A DNA stretch of 5,029 bases from Actinomycetota bacterium (GTDB lineage Bacteria > Actinomycetota > Geothermincolia > Fen-727 > Anoxymicrobiaceae), in the NCBI GenBank assembly GCA_003154635.1, contig PMDX01000335.1:19805-24833 (forward strand), read 5' to 3'. The notes under the pieces are model-generated. The model had not been told where the DNA came from. It worked only from the letters and a program-made list of their open reading frames with translations, and searched no databases. The position numbers and the translations under genes were made by a program. How positions within the stretch are numbered: position 1 is the first letter of the stretch; every line of letters starts with the position of its first letter. Positions 1-5,029 of the stretch are shown piece after piece.

Positions 1-120
1 GTCGCGATCTACCTTGGCAACAACCTGATAGTTGAGGCCCCGCACACGGGGGACGTCGTCAAAGTCAGCAACCTTTCGAGCAAGAGTGATTTTTCAGGGG
101 TCTGCCGGTACTGGCCGTAG
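1..120 (+). CDS. C-terminal end of an NlpC/P60-family cell-wall peptidase (partial, 5' end outside window)
   Basis: Frame 1 is open from the first base to a TAG at 118-120, giving 39 residues. The peptide opens VAIYLGNNLIVEAPHTGDVV, which matches the end of the NlpC/P60 catalytic domain: the strand after the active-site His (usually H-V-x-I-Y-L-G), then the E-A-P-H-T-G-D-V-V motif. His15 in A-P-H-T-G is the expected third polar active-site residue. The catalytic Cys and first His would lie just left of the window. The protein stops about 20 residues after this motif (ending C-R-Y-W-P), which is normal for the family, so this looks like a natural C-terminus. Family members are usually exported and cut D-Glu-diamino-acid or related bonds in peptidoglycan stem peptides. 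Substrate and N-terminal domains cannot be judged here. No terminator hairpin with a T-run follows the stop. Confidence 0.86.
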   Translation, partial: VAIYLGNNLIVEAPHTGDVVKVSNLSSKSDFSGVCRYWP

Positions 121-360
121 GTCGAGATAGCCTTCTGGATGTTACTCGCGGACGCCTGTCCCCCGACAATGGAAAACCAGGAGGCGTGGAGGTCAAATGA
201 CAAGGTCGGGCGACGAGCCAGTGCACTTCCAATTTGATGCGCCTAAACTGAGCCGGCGGGCAACCCCTCACTGAGTGCTCCCTGTTCCACCAGGACAGGT
301 ATCTGCCGATCCTCTTCTTACGCTCTTCATGACTCGTGTCATCACTGTTGCTTCTTTATC
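121..360. other. Gene-free stretch, probably decayed mobile DNA
   Basis: No plus-strand frame here reads like a protein. The longest minus-strand frames are low-complexity or antisense to the peptidase tail. The only protein-like signal is the short integrase-like segment at 236-325, listed separately. I see no convincing promoter, terminator or RNA gene. The stretch lies between the NlpC/P60 stop and the IS630-type remnant, so it is best read as insertion debris. Confidence 0.5.
236..325 (-). pseudogene. Possible C-terminal remnant of an integrase-core (rve/IS3/IS481-like) transposase
   Basis: Read on the minus strand from 325, this frame gives a segment containing R-I-G-R-Y-L-S-W-W-N-R-E-H-S-V-R-G and then P-P-A-Q-F-R-R-I. 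Integrase-core transposases often end with a helix of the form (Y/F)-(I/L)-x-x-Y-N-x-x-R-x-H-(S/Q)-A-L-G, followed by a P-A-(Q/E)-F segment, and the spacing here is similar. The rest of the frame, on both sides, does not look like the family, and no start, catalytic Asp/Asp/Glu or stop in the expected place is visible. If real, it is only about 30 codons of a dead gene. It could also be chance, or the badly decayed tail of the neighbouring IS630-type gene. Confidence 0.25.
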
Positions 361-631
361 TGGGACCACCCGGTCCCGTGGATGAGCTTTAAGCTCCATC
401 GGGCCGAACTCGTCGTAGCAGAGCACCACGCCTCCCCGTGGCTCTTCCTCGTACAGTGTCTAGGATGCGGGTTTTTTTACCTCGAAGTCCGGGTCCGGGC
501 TTTGCTTCCAGGTGCCCGTCCCCCAGTGGGTGATGCCCTCCCGCCTCAAGAGCCTTCGCACCCACTCGTCGGTCACCTCGGGGAGTATCCCTCCCTTCCG
601 GGTTCGGGGGCCGCTCGAAGGTGGAGAAGCC
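361..631 (-). pseudogene. Decayed IS630-family transposase fragment
   Basis: On the minus strand, one frame reads I-L-P-E-V-T-D-E-W-V-R-R-L-L-R-R-E-G-I-T, then T-W-K-Q-S-P-D-P-D-F-E-V-K-K. After a TAG at 462-460 the same frame continues LYEEEPRGGVVLCYDEFGPM to about 361. This order is characteristic of IS630-type transposases: the winged-helix 'E-W-V-R-R-L-L-R-R-E-G' end, the W-K-x-S-x-D-P-(D/E)-F-E linker, then the first catalytic Asp in (C)-Y-D-E-F-G-P (codon 414-412). Between K-K and L-Y the sensible residues T-R-I-L-D appear in the next frame, so a lost base in the A-run near 473-479 and a gained base near 457 compensate each other and create the in-frame stop. Upstream, G-F-S-T-F-E-R lies in that other frame, pointing to a further shift. 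The second Asp and the Glu of the DDE triad are missing. About 90 of the roughly 350 usual codons remain, so it is inactive. Confidence 0.8.
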
Positions 632-798
632 TGGAGTTGCACTAGCGGCAAACACCGATCGACCATGCTGGAAAGGCAAGAACCGTGGTAGGATATAGGT
701 GTAGGAGAAGGCACATGGGGAATTCCGGATCAATGGCGGTACCCAGGCAAGGAGAACAGTAAGTTAGACCTTGTAGTGGATCTTGTCACGAATGATCC

Positions 799-806
799 AG
801 GGGGGA
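799..806 (+). promoter_or_regulatory. Ribosome binding site for the propeller protein gene
   Basis: The purine run AGGGGGGA ends five bases before the ATG at 812. It decides the start: the in-frame GTG at 776 has no Shine-Dalgarno at a workable distance (the nearest, AAGGAGA at 749-755, is 20 bases away). Starting at 776 would also put 12 extra polar residues in front of a signal peptide that is complete from 812. Confidence 0.7.
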
Positions 807-811
807 TTTCA

Positions 812-2239
812 ATGTCTCGAGTCACCAGAGCAAAGTCCCTACTAGTACTGACGTTCTTTTTACTGCTCTTGTTGTTGGCGGTCTATCCGGCGCTCGCCGC
901 ACCGGAACCCGCGGGATGGTATAAACAGCCTTCAGGCACAACAAGCGACATCTCTTTCATATCAGCAGTCAATCCGACGGTGGCCTGGGGTACGTCGAGC
1001 CAGGGTATCATCAAGACGGCCGATGGGGGAAACAACTGGACGAAAACCACCAGCCAGCCGGCGCTGGGCCCTATCGCAGCCGTCGACGCCAACACTGCCT
1101 GGGTTGCAGGAAATAGTAATTTTACAATCTGTAAGACAATTGATGGTGGTGCCACATGGACAACGCAGTTCCAGACTGAATACAGCGCACACTGGACGTA
1201 TTTCGTGTACGGAATCTGCGCGGTCGATGCCAACACTGCGTGGGCGTGCGGCGCTTTGGCGTATTTGGATACCCCTGATTATGGCGTGCATGCGGTGGTA
1301 ATGAGGACAACCGACGGCGGCCTCAACTGGTCGCCAGCATATTTCGGGAACACTGGCAGTATGTGCCTTGGGATATCCGCCCTGGACGCGAACACGGCCT
1401 GGACCTGCGGCCGTGATACGTCGACCAACAGTCCCGTAATGAAGACGGTCAATGGTGGAACGACCTGGGTCCCGCAGGCTCCCGTGATCCCCAATGCTAT
1501 TACTACCGGCATCTCCGCGGTCGATGAAAACCACGCGTTCGCGGTCAGCTCAACTCAGGGCTCTACCCCCGAGCACTCATACATCCTGAAGACCACCGAC
1601 GGCAGCAACTGGAATGCAAGCGATATGGGGACCGACTTCGGCGTTAGGGGTGTCGAGGCCGTGGGTCCAGATAAAGCGTGGGTGGTAGGGACCAGAGGCA
1701 CGATACTCCATACGAGCGATGGGACAAACTGGACCGCTCAGCAGTCGGGCACGACAGCAAATCTGGCCTCCATCTCGGCGGTCGACGCCAACATCGCCTG
1801 GGCAAGCGGAGCCAGCGGAACGATATTGCATACCACGACCGGGGGAATCATTCCGCCCCCGGCGCCGGCATCCATTTCGCCCGCCTACGCGGTCCAGGGC
1901 ACCGTAGTGAAGGCGACGATCAACGGGACTGGTTTCCAGGAAGGCGCCACCGTCAGGCTCGAGGGACCGACGGTCATCAACGCTACCGGCGTCACCTTAG
2001 TCTCGCCCACCCAGTTAAGCTGCACGCTAGACCTCTGGACCAACACGCCGCCGCTTGGCAAGTACGACGTTGTGGTCAGGAACGTGGATGGACAGGAGGG
2101 GAAGCTTGTCAAGGGATTCAGCGTGACGAACATATGCGGGGGCGGGGCTGGCGCGTCGATCGCAGTGTTCGGTTGCTTTTTGGGACTGCTGTCCCTGACC
2201 GGTACTTCCCGCCTGGTAAGGCGTAAGAGAAAACGGTGA
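812..2239 (+). CDS. Secreted YCF48/BNR-like beta-propeller protein with TIG domain and C-terminal membrane anchor or sorting tail
   Basis: The 475-residue product starts with a textbook signal peptide: M-S-R-V-T-R-A-K, a Leu-rich core (about residues 10-25), then P-A-L-A|A-P-E-P with cleavage near residue 29. Residues about 46-347 form seven repeats, each with I-(S/A)-A-V-D-x-N-x-A-W and, in most, a T-x-D-G-(G)-x-x-W turn. This resembles YCF48/Hcf136-like and BNR/sialidase-type propellers, and seven units fit a closed seven-bladed ring. Residues about 353-440 are a TIG/IPT immunoglobulin-like domain beginning P-A-S-I-S-P and ending V-V-V-R-N-V-D-G...F-S-V-T. The C-terminus is N-I-C-G-G-G-A-G, a hydrophobic stretch (about 448-466) and R-L-V-R-R-K-R-K-R, which suggests membrane anchoring or protein sorting. 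No catalytic Asp-box sialidase site is evident, so a binding or surface role is more likely than an enzymatic one. The ligand is unknown. The gene is flanked on both sides by minus-strand gene debris and has no visible terminator. Fold calls are good; the biological role is open. Confidence 0.9.
   Translation: MSRVTRAKSLLVLTFFLLLLLLAVYPALAAPEPAGWYKQPSGTTSDISFISAVNPTVAWGTSSQGIIKTADGGNNWTKTTSQPALGPIAAVDANTAWVAGNSNFTICKTIDGGATWTTQFQTEYSAHWTYFVYGICAVDANTAWACGALAYLDTPDYGVHAVVMRTTDGGLNWSPAYFGNTGSMCLGISALDANTAWTCGRDTSTNSPVMKTVNGGTTWVPQAPVIPNAITTGISAVDENHAFAVSSTQGSTPEHSYILKTTDGSNWNASDMGTDFGVRGVEAVGPDKAWVVGTRGTILHTSDGTNWTAQQSGTTANLASISAVDANIAWASGASGTILHTTTGGIIPPPAPASISPAYAVQGTVVKATINGTGFQEGATVRLEGPTVINATGVTLVSPTQLSCTLDLWTNTPPLGKYDVVVRNVDGQEGKLVKGFSVTNICGGGAGASIAVFGCFLGLLSLTGTSRLVRRKRKR
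947..1846 (+). repeat. Seven in-frame propeller repeats within the secreted protein
   Basis: The repeat hallmarks, in order, are: S-A-V-N-P-T-V-A-W; A-A-V-D-A-N-T-A-W; C-A-V-D-A-N-T-A-W; S-A-L-D-A-N-T-A-W; S-A-V-D-E-N-H-A-F; E-A-V-G-P-D-K-A-W; S-A-V-D-A-N-I-A-W. Units 2, 3, 4 and 7 are also close at the DNA level around GTCGACGCCAACACTGCCTGG, with a few third-position changes, which suggests growth by duplication. Units 3 and 5 carry longer loops before their T-(T)-D-G turn. Unit 7 ends in T-T-T-G-G in place of the full D-G-G-x-x-W turn. Confidence 0.8.
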
Positions 2240-2241
2240 AA

Positions 2242-2376
2242 ATAGCGATGAACGGTCGGTTGACTGACGCCGATATCCCTCGCAATGCTTGTCTGGTTGA
2301 TCAACCGGCCCGTCCTAAGAGCGAGCGCCACCATGACCCTCCTGAAATCGGGGAGTGACTCCACCTGGGAAAGCTG
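2242..2376 (-). pseudogene. Fragment of a DUF4143-type ATP-binding protein
   Basis: The minus strand from 2376 reads 45 codons containing V-E-S-L-P-D-F-R-R-V-M, A-L-R-T-G-R-L-I-N-Q-T, then I-A-R-D-I-G-V-S-Q-P-T-V-H-R-Y. This is the helix-turn-helix-like segment at the start of the DUF4143 region in AAA-type ATPases of roughly 400 residues. The usual pattern is L-P-x-F-R-R-(L/F)...A-A-R-T-G-x-L-(L/I)-N...L-A-R-D-(L/I)-G-(I/V)-S-x-P-T-x-x-R-Y, followed by L-x-x-L-E. Homology stops at H-R-Y (2242), exactly where the stop codon of the plus-strand propeller gene begins. On the other side it is cut by an in-frame TGA at 2379-2377. Neither the Walker-motif ATPase half nor the C-terminal nuclease-like half is present, so it is a dead fragment. 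Family recognition is from memory of the motif. Confidence 0.72.
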
Positions 2377-2509
2377 TCACCCATAAGGTGATCCTACAAT
2401 CCGAAGTGCGGGTACGGCGAGCTCAAGACCGCTGCCGGCTGTAGAGCAATCAAGATAAGCCCCGAGCTAATCCGTATTCGAAGAATGGCTTGATGATGCA
2501 GCAAACCGT

Positions 2510-2530
2510 TGGTGGGCCCAGCAGGACTCG
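2510..2530 (-). other. Isolated tRNA 3'-end-like sequence (possible tRNA remnant or attachment-site scar)
   Basis: On the minus strand this reads CGAGTCC, then TGC, TGGGCCC and ACCA. That is the spacing of a tRNA 3' end: T-loop C-G-A-G-T, a five-base T-stem strand CCTGC, a seven-base acceptor strand TGGGCCC, discriminator A and encoded CCA. The upstream part does not make a tRNA: T-loop bases 54-55 would be G-C instead of T-T, there is no variable loop, and no D-arm or matching GGGCCCA acceptor strand lies at the right distance. It is therefore at most a fragment, as left at integration sites, or a coincidence. Confidence 0.3.
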
Positions 2531-2551
2531 GCCCCACGCGCTTTCAGCGCG
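2512..2551. other. Two adjacent GC-rich hairpins
   Basis: GTGGG (2512-2516) can pair with CCCAC (2533-2537), extended past a bulged C by CC/GG (2517-2518 with 2530-2531). Directly abutting it, CGCGC (2537-2541) pairs with GCGCG (2547-2551) around a TTTCA loop; the two stems share C2537. No T-run follows on either strand, so these are not ordinary Rho-independent terminators. Function unknown. Overlap with the tRNA-like stretch means only one of these readings may matter. Confidence 0.4.
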
Positions 2552-2787
2552 AGGTGACCCCAAAACGTGGTGCGACACGCGGATTCAGTAACTACTAAAA
2601 CAAGCGGTTCGAGAAATCCCCGTTATCCAATAGCTAAGCAGGCTTCGGGGAAAGTTTCGTAGTTGCCGTTGCGGTACTAGGGTATTCCCCTATTTATCCC
2701 CTGTGTGGTTCCACCTCCAGCGCAACCGGATGAGAATCTATAGCACGCGTCGATACACGAATGATGCTGATCAAGCCGAACGGTAGC

Positions 2788-2814
2788 GGGGAGGAATGCG
2801 ACTCCCCCTTTCTT
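2788..2814 (+). terminator. Weak terminator- or attenuator-like hairpin
   Basis: GGGGAG (2788-2793) pairs with CTCCCC (2802-2807) across an eight-base loop and is followed by CTTTCTT. The stem is GC-rich but the T-tract is short and interrupted. It lies about 50 bases before the protease start codon, so it could end readthrough from upstream or act in the leader of the protease mRNA if the promoter lies further left. Confidence 0.3.
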
Positions 2815-2851
2815 ATCCAGGCGGGTATCAGTACTAGAAAAAGCAGGTTGT

Positions 2852-2857
2852 GAGGGG
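2852..2857 (+). promoter_or_regulatory. Ribosome binding site for the protease gene
   Basis: GAGGGG ends eight bases before the ATG at 2866. A second in-frame ATG at 2872 would be 14 bases away, so 2866 is preferred. Either start leaves the signal peptide intact. Confidence 0.65.
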
Positions 2858-2865
2858 ATATCGAG

Positions 2866-5029
2866 ATGGACATGAAAAAGAGATTGAGCACGAGGCCGGG
2901 ACTCCCCGGAAGGTTGCGGATGGGGCTGGCAATCCTGCTCCTGCTGGCCATGGCCTTGCTGCCTCTACTTCCGCTGATCGTCAGTGGAGCATCGGCCGCT
3001 TCGACAGGCCGGGACCCCAGCGTCAAGGGGGACGGACAGCATTACCTGGGCCTAAGGCAGACCAGAAGCACCGACCGCGGGAAACTGGCGATGGCCGCAT
3101 CTCCCGGCTTGCCCTTGAAAGCGGCCGTCGACCTCTCTTCGGAGCTTCCGCCGGTGGGGAACCAGGGGCATCAGGGTAGCTGCACCGCCTGGGCCACCAG
3201 CTACTACTACAAGACCTGGAGCGAGAAGAAGGAGCACACCACGTGGGACCTGACCAACAGCATGTACCAGTACAGCCCCTCGTTCGTCTACAACCAGATA
3301 AACGGCGGTGTGGATAAGGGCTCCTATTTCGACGACGCGTTCAACGTGCTCCAGAACACCGGCGACGTGGACATCGCCGAGATGCCCTACAACCAGAACA
3401 ACTGGACCAGGCAGCCCGCCGCCGCTCAGCTCCAGGCCGCGAGACCTTACAGGATTCCAGGGGACTGGGGCTACTTCTGGTTTCATGAAGAAGAAGACAT
3501 CGGCCCCTACAGCCCCCCCAACGACATATCCGGTGCCAAGGCATGTCTGGACGGCGGGAAGGTCCTGGTGATGGGGATACCTATCTACCATGATTTCCCC
3601 GACGCCTGGACCAACCAAAAGAAAACCTGCTACGACTACGACGAGACTTCTTCCTATGAAGGCGGCCACGCGGTCTGCATATGCGGGTACGACGACAACA
3701 TCAACCCCCAGGGGATAGATGCAGATCACCGTGGTGGCTTCCTCATGGTGAACTCCTGGGGTTCCGACTGGAACAACGGAGGCTTCGTCTATCTGAGCTA
3801 CGACTTCGTCAAACGATACGTGTGGGAAGCGTGGGCCATGGGCGACCTGGCCCCCGACGGCCCCTCAATCAGCAGCCTGAGCACGGGCAACGCGCGAGAA
3901 GGGCAGACGGTGGCCGTCAACGGCCACAACTTCGGCACGCTCAGGAGGTCGGCGCGGGTGACCTTCAACGGGACCACCGCGGCAGCCTCGTTTACAGACG
4001 GCCAGGTGACTACAACGGTGCCCGCCGGCGCCACCTCCGGGCCGGTCATCGTTTATGACTGGGACGGAAAGGCCAGCAACTCCATGCCCTTCGTGGTGGA
4101 TGGGCTGTCCGTCTGGTACCTGGCTGAGGGCACAAACGCATGGGGGTTCAACACCTTCATCACGGTGGAAAACCCCAACAACGAGCAGCTGACCGCCCGC
4201 CTCACCTACATGGACCCCGACCCTGAAAGCGGTACCGGGGTGGTGGGCACCCGGGATGTCACCCTCCCGCCGCTCTCGCAGACCACGGTCTCCTCCATGT
4301 CCGACATAGGGCCCGTTGACTTCTCCACCAAGGTAGAGTGCCTGGAGGGAGAGCAGATAGCGGTTGACCGCACCATGTTCTGGACCGGACCGGGCGCGGC
4401 CTCCCCGGAGGGGCACTCCTCCATCGGGACCACCGCGCCATCAACTACCTGGTATCTGCCCGAGGGCTCATCGGCCTGGGGCTTCGAGACCTGGACGCTC
4501 ATCCAGAACCCCAACAACGCAGAGGCTAACCTCACCCTCACCTACATGACCGAGAAGGAAGGTGAAAGGGAGGTTCAGAAGAAGATACCCGCCTACTGTC
4601 GCGCCAGCTACTCGATGGCATCCGACATAGGGGCGGCGGATGCCTCGATAAAGGTGATCTCAGACGTACCCGTAATAGCGGAGCGCTCCGTATACAGGAA
4701 CAACAGACGGGAGGGTTCCTGCTCGATCGGGGCCACCACGCCCGCCTCAGATTACTTCCTCTCGGAGGGGACGACCGCCTGGGGGTTCACAACCTACGTG
4801 CTCATCCAGAACCCCAACGACTCTGAGACAAACGTCACCCTGACCTACATGACCCCGGGAGGCCTTGTGGCCGAGCCCGCCTTCACCATGGGAGCAAACT
4901 CCAGAAAGACCATCAGGGTAAACGGCATCAAGCCCGCTAACGGCTACCCCGTAGACGTATCCAACACCGACCTCTCCACGCAGGTTCACGGCTCAAAGCC
5001 GATAATCGCCGAGCGCTCCATGTACTGGG
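2866..5029 (+). CDS. Secreted papain-like (C1) cysteine protease with TIG domain and W-Y-L-x-E-G repeats (3' end outside window)
   Basis: The frame is open from ATG 2866 to the window edge: 721 residues, no stop. Residues 1-45 are a signal peptide: basic M-D-M-K-K-R...R-L-R, a hydrophobic core from about 20 to 39, and cleavage near G-A-S-A|A. After a short pro-like region, residues about 85-325 are a papain-type catalytic domain. Gln100 (oxyanion hole) and Cys106 lie in N-Q-G-H-Q-G-S-C-T-A-W-A, His268 in E-G-G-H-A-V-C-I-C-G-Y-D, and Asn296 in M-V-N-S-W-G. All catalytic positions are present, so activity is expected. Residues about 333-412 form a TIG/IPT domain (P-S-I-S-S-L...G-Q-T-V-A-V-N-G-H-N-F-G). 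From 417 on come repeats starting at W417, W529 and Y630. It is probably cell-surface or extracellular; the remaining C-terminus, which would show the anchor, is missing. Substrate unknown. The gene stands alone after a 490-base gap, so it probably has its own promoter. Confidence 0.93.
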   Translation, partial: MDMKKRLSTRPGLPGRLRMGLAILLLLAMALLPLLPLIVSGASAASTGRDPSVKGDGQHYLGLRQTRSTDRGKLAMAASPGLPLKAAVDLSSELPPVGNQGHQGSCTAWATSYYYKTWSEKKEHTTWDLTNSMYQYSPSFVYNQINGGVDKGSYFDDAFNVLQNTGDVDIAEMPYNQNNWTRQPAAAQLQAARPYRIPGDWGYFWFHEEEDIGPYSPPNDISGAKACLDGGKVLVMGIPIYHDFPDAWTNQKKTCYDYDETSSYEGGHAVCICGYDDNINPQGIDADHRGGFLMVNSWGSDWNNGGFVYLSYDFVKRYVWEAWAMGDLAPDGPSISSLSTGNAREGQTVAVNGHNFGTLRRSARVTFNGTTAAASFTDGQVTTTVPAGATSGPVIVYDWDGKASNSMPFVVDGLSVWYLAEGTNAWGFNTFITVENPNNEQLTARLTYMDPDPESGTGVVGTRDVTLPPLSQTTVSSMSDIGPVDFSTKVECLEGEQIAVDRTMFWTGPGAASPEGHSSIGTTAPSTTWYLPEGSSAWGFETWTLIQNPNNAEANLTLTYMTEKEGEREVQKKIPAYCRASYSMASDIGAADASIKVISDVPVIAERSVYRNNRREGSCSIGATTPASDYFLSEGTTAWGFTTYVLIQNPNDSETNVTLTYMTPGGLVAEPAFTMGANSRKTIRVNGIKPANGYPVDVSNTDLSTQVHGSKPIIAERSMYW
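4114..5029 (+). repeat. Three tandem W-Y-L-x-E-G-(T/S)-x-A-W-G-F modules in the protease
   Basis: Units begin at 4114 (W-Y-L-A-E-G-T-N-A-W-G-F), 4450 (W-Y-L-P-E-G-S-S-A-W-G-F) and 4753 (Y-F-L-S-E-G-T-T-A-W-G-F), so they are about 112 and 101 residues long, with the third cut by the window. Each continues with (E/Q)-N-P-N-(N/D), L-T-Y-M-(T/D), a serine/threonine-rich turn before D-I-G in units 1 and 2, and a closing A-(E/D)-R-(S/T)-(M/V)-(F/Y). The DNA is partly conserved too, for example CTCATCCAGAACCCCAAC in units 2 and 3. The modules look like beta-sandwich surface domains; their ligand is not known to me. Confidence 0.85.

Larger units (their letters stand above)
2377..2865. other. Long gene-free interval with short hairpins upstream of the protease gene
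   Basis: About 490 bases with stops in all plausible frames and no protein-like reading. It holds a tRNA-3'-end-like stretch (2510-2530), adjacent hairpins (2512-2551), a weak hairpin TAGGG/CCCTA (2678-2692) and a terminator-like hairpin (2788-2814). A promoter for the protease gene should lie here, but no -35/-10 pair stands out: TTGCGG at 2669 with ATTTAT at 2692 is too weak to call. I see no riboswitch class I recognise. Confidence 0.6.

Noticed and set aside
382..645. Plus-strand 87-codon open frame
   Set aside because: It is antisense to the recognisable IS630-type remnant and has no family-like features or ribosome binding site.
776..811. Upstream GTG start that would lengthen the propeller protein by 12 residues
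   Set aside because: No ribosome binding site at a usable distance, and the extra polar residues would precede a complete signal peptide; the ATG at 812 has a strong purine run five bases before it.
962..1534. 190-codon minus-strand open frame inside the propeller gene
   Set aside because: Antisense to a well-supported repeat protein; its composition follows from the plus-strand repeats and it has no recognisable domain.
1678..2226. 182-codon plus-strand open frame in another phase
   Set aside because: Overlaps the propeller/TIG coding frame, is Arg/Gly/His-rich as expected of a shifted frame in GC-rich DNA, and has no motif.
2530..2575. Possible tRNA-Phe (C-T-G-A-A-A-G loop with GAA anticodon) joined to the tRNA-like 3' end
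   Set aside because: The stem has only four good pairs, the variable loop is absent and would overlap the T-stem, and there is no D-arm or 5' acceptor strand; not a tRNA.
2569..2576. GTGCGAC resembling the 5' end of a group II intron
   Set aside because: No domain V hairpin, no reverse transcriptase and no 3' boundary in the window on either strand.
2669..2697. TTGCGG ... ATTTAT as a promoter for the protease gene
   Set aside because: The -10 match is poor and the position is not supported by anything else; too weak to annotate.
2694..3026. 110-codon minus-strand open frame
   Set aside because: Half of it is antisense to the protease signal peptide and the rest has no family-like pattern or start context.
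3052..3729. 225-codon minus-strand open frame
   Set aside because: Lies wholly opposite the protease catalytic domain, whose active-site motifs fix the real frame; Val/Gly-rich antisense artefact.

Overview
The window most likely comes from an uncultured, fairly GC-rich bacterium. The best lineage clue is the repeated W-Y-L-x-E-G-(T/S)-x-A-W-G-F module in the last gene. From memory, that module is typical of secreted proteins of deep-branching Actinomycetota (the OPB41 / Geothermincolia type). This assignment is an inference.

Layout. Bases 1-120 are the last 39 codons of an NlpC/P60-type cell-wall peptidase. Bases 121-811 hold no intact gene but carry decayed mobile DNA on the minus strand: a clear IS630-type transposase remnant (361-631) and, less surely, an integrase-like tail (236-325). 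Bases 812-2239 encode a complete secreted protein with a signal peptide, seven YCF48/BNR-like repeats, a TIG/IPT domain and a C-terminal Cys-Gly / hydrophobic / Arg-Lys tail. Immediately after its stop codon, on the minus strand, lies a 45-codon fragment of a DUF4143-type ATPase (2242-2376). Bases 2377-2865 are noncoding, with short hairpins and a 21-base stretch resembling the 3' end of a tRNA. Bases 2866-5029 are an open, unfinished gene for a secreted papain-like (C1) cysteine protease. It carries a TIG domain and at least three W-Y-L-x-E-G-type repeats, and it runs off the right edge.

All intact genes are on the plus strand and all gene debris is on the minus strand. The three real products all point to the cell envelope or exterior: wall hydrolysis, a surface propeller, and a secreted protease with adhesive-looking modules. 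The intergenic distances (about 690 and 625 bp) and the debris between them argue against one operon. The picture is of secreted-protein genes sitting in a region eroded by past insertions. I see no CRISPR array, intact tRNA, rRNA or complete mobile element.
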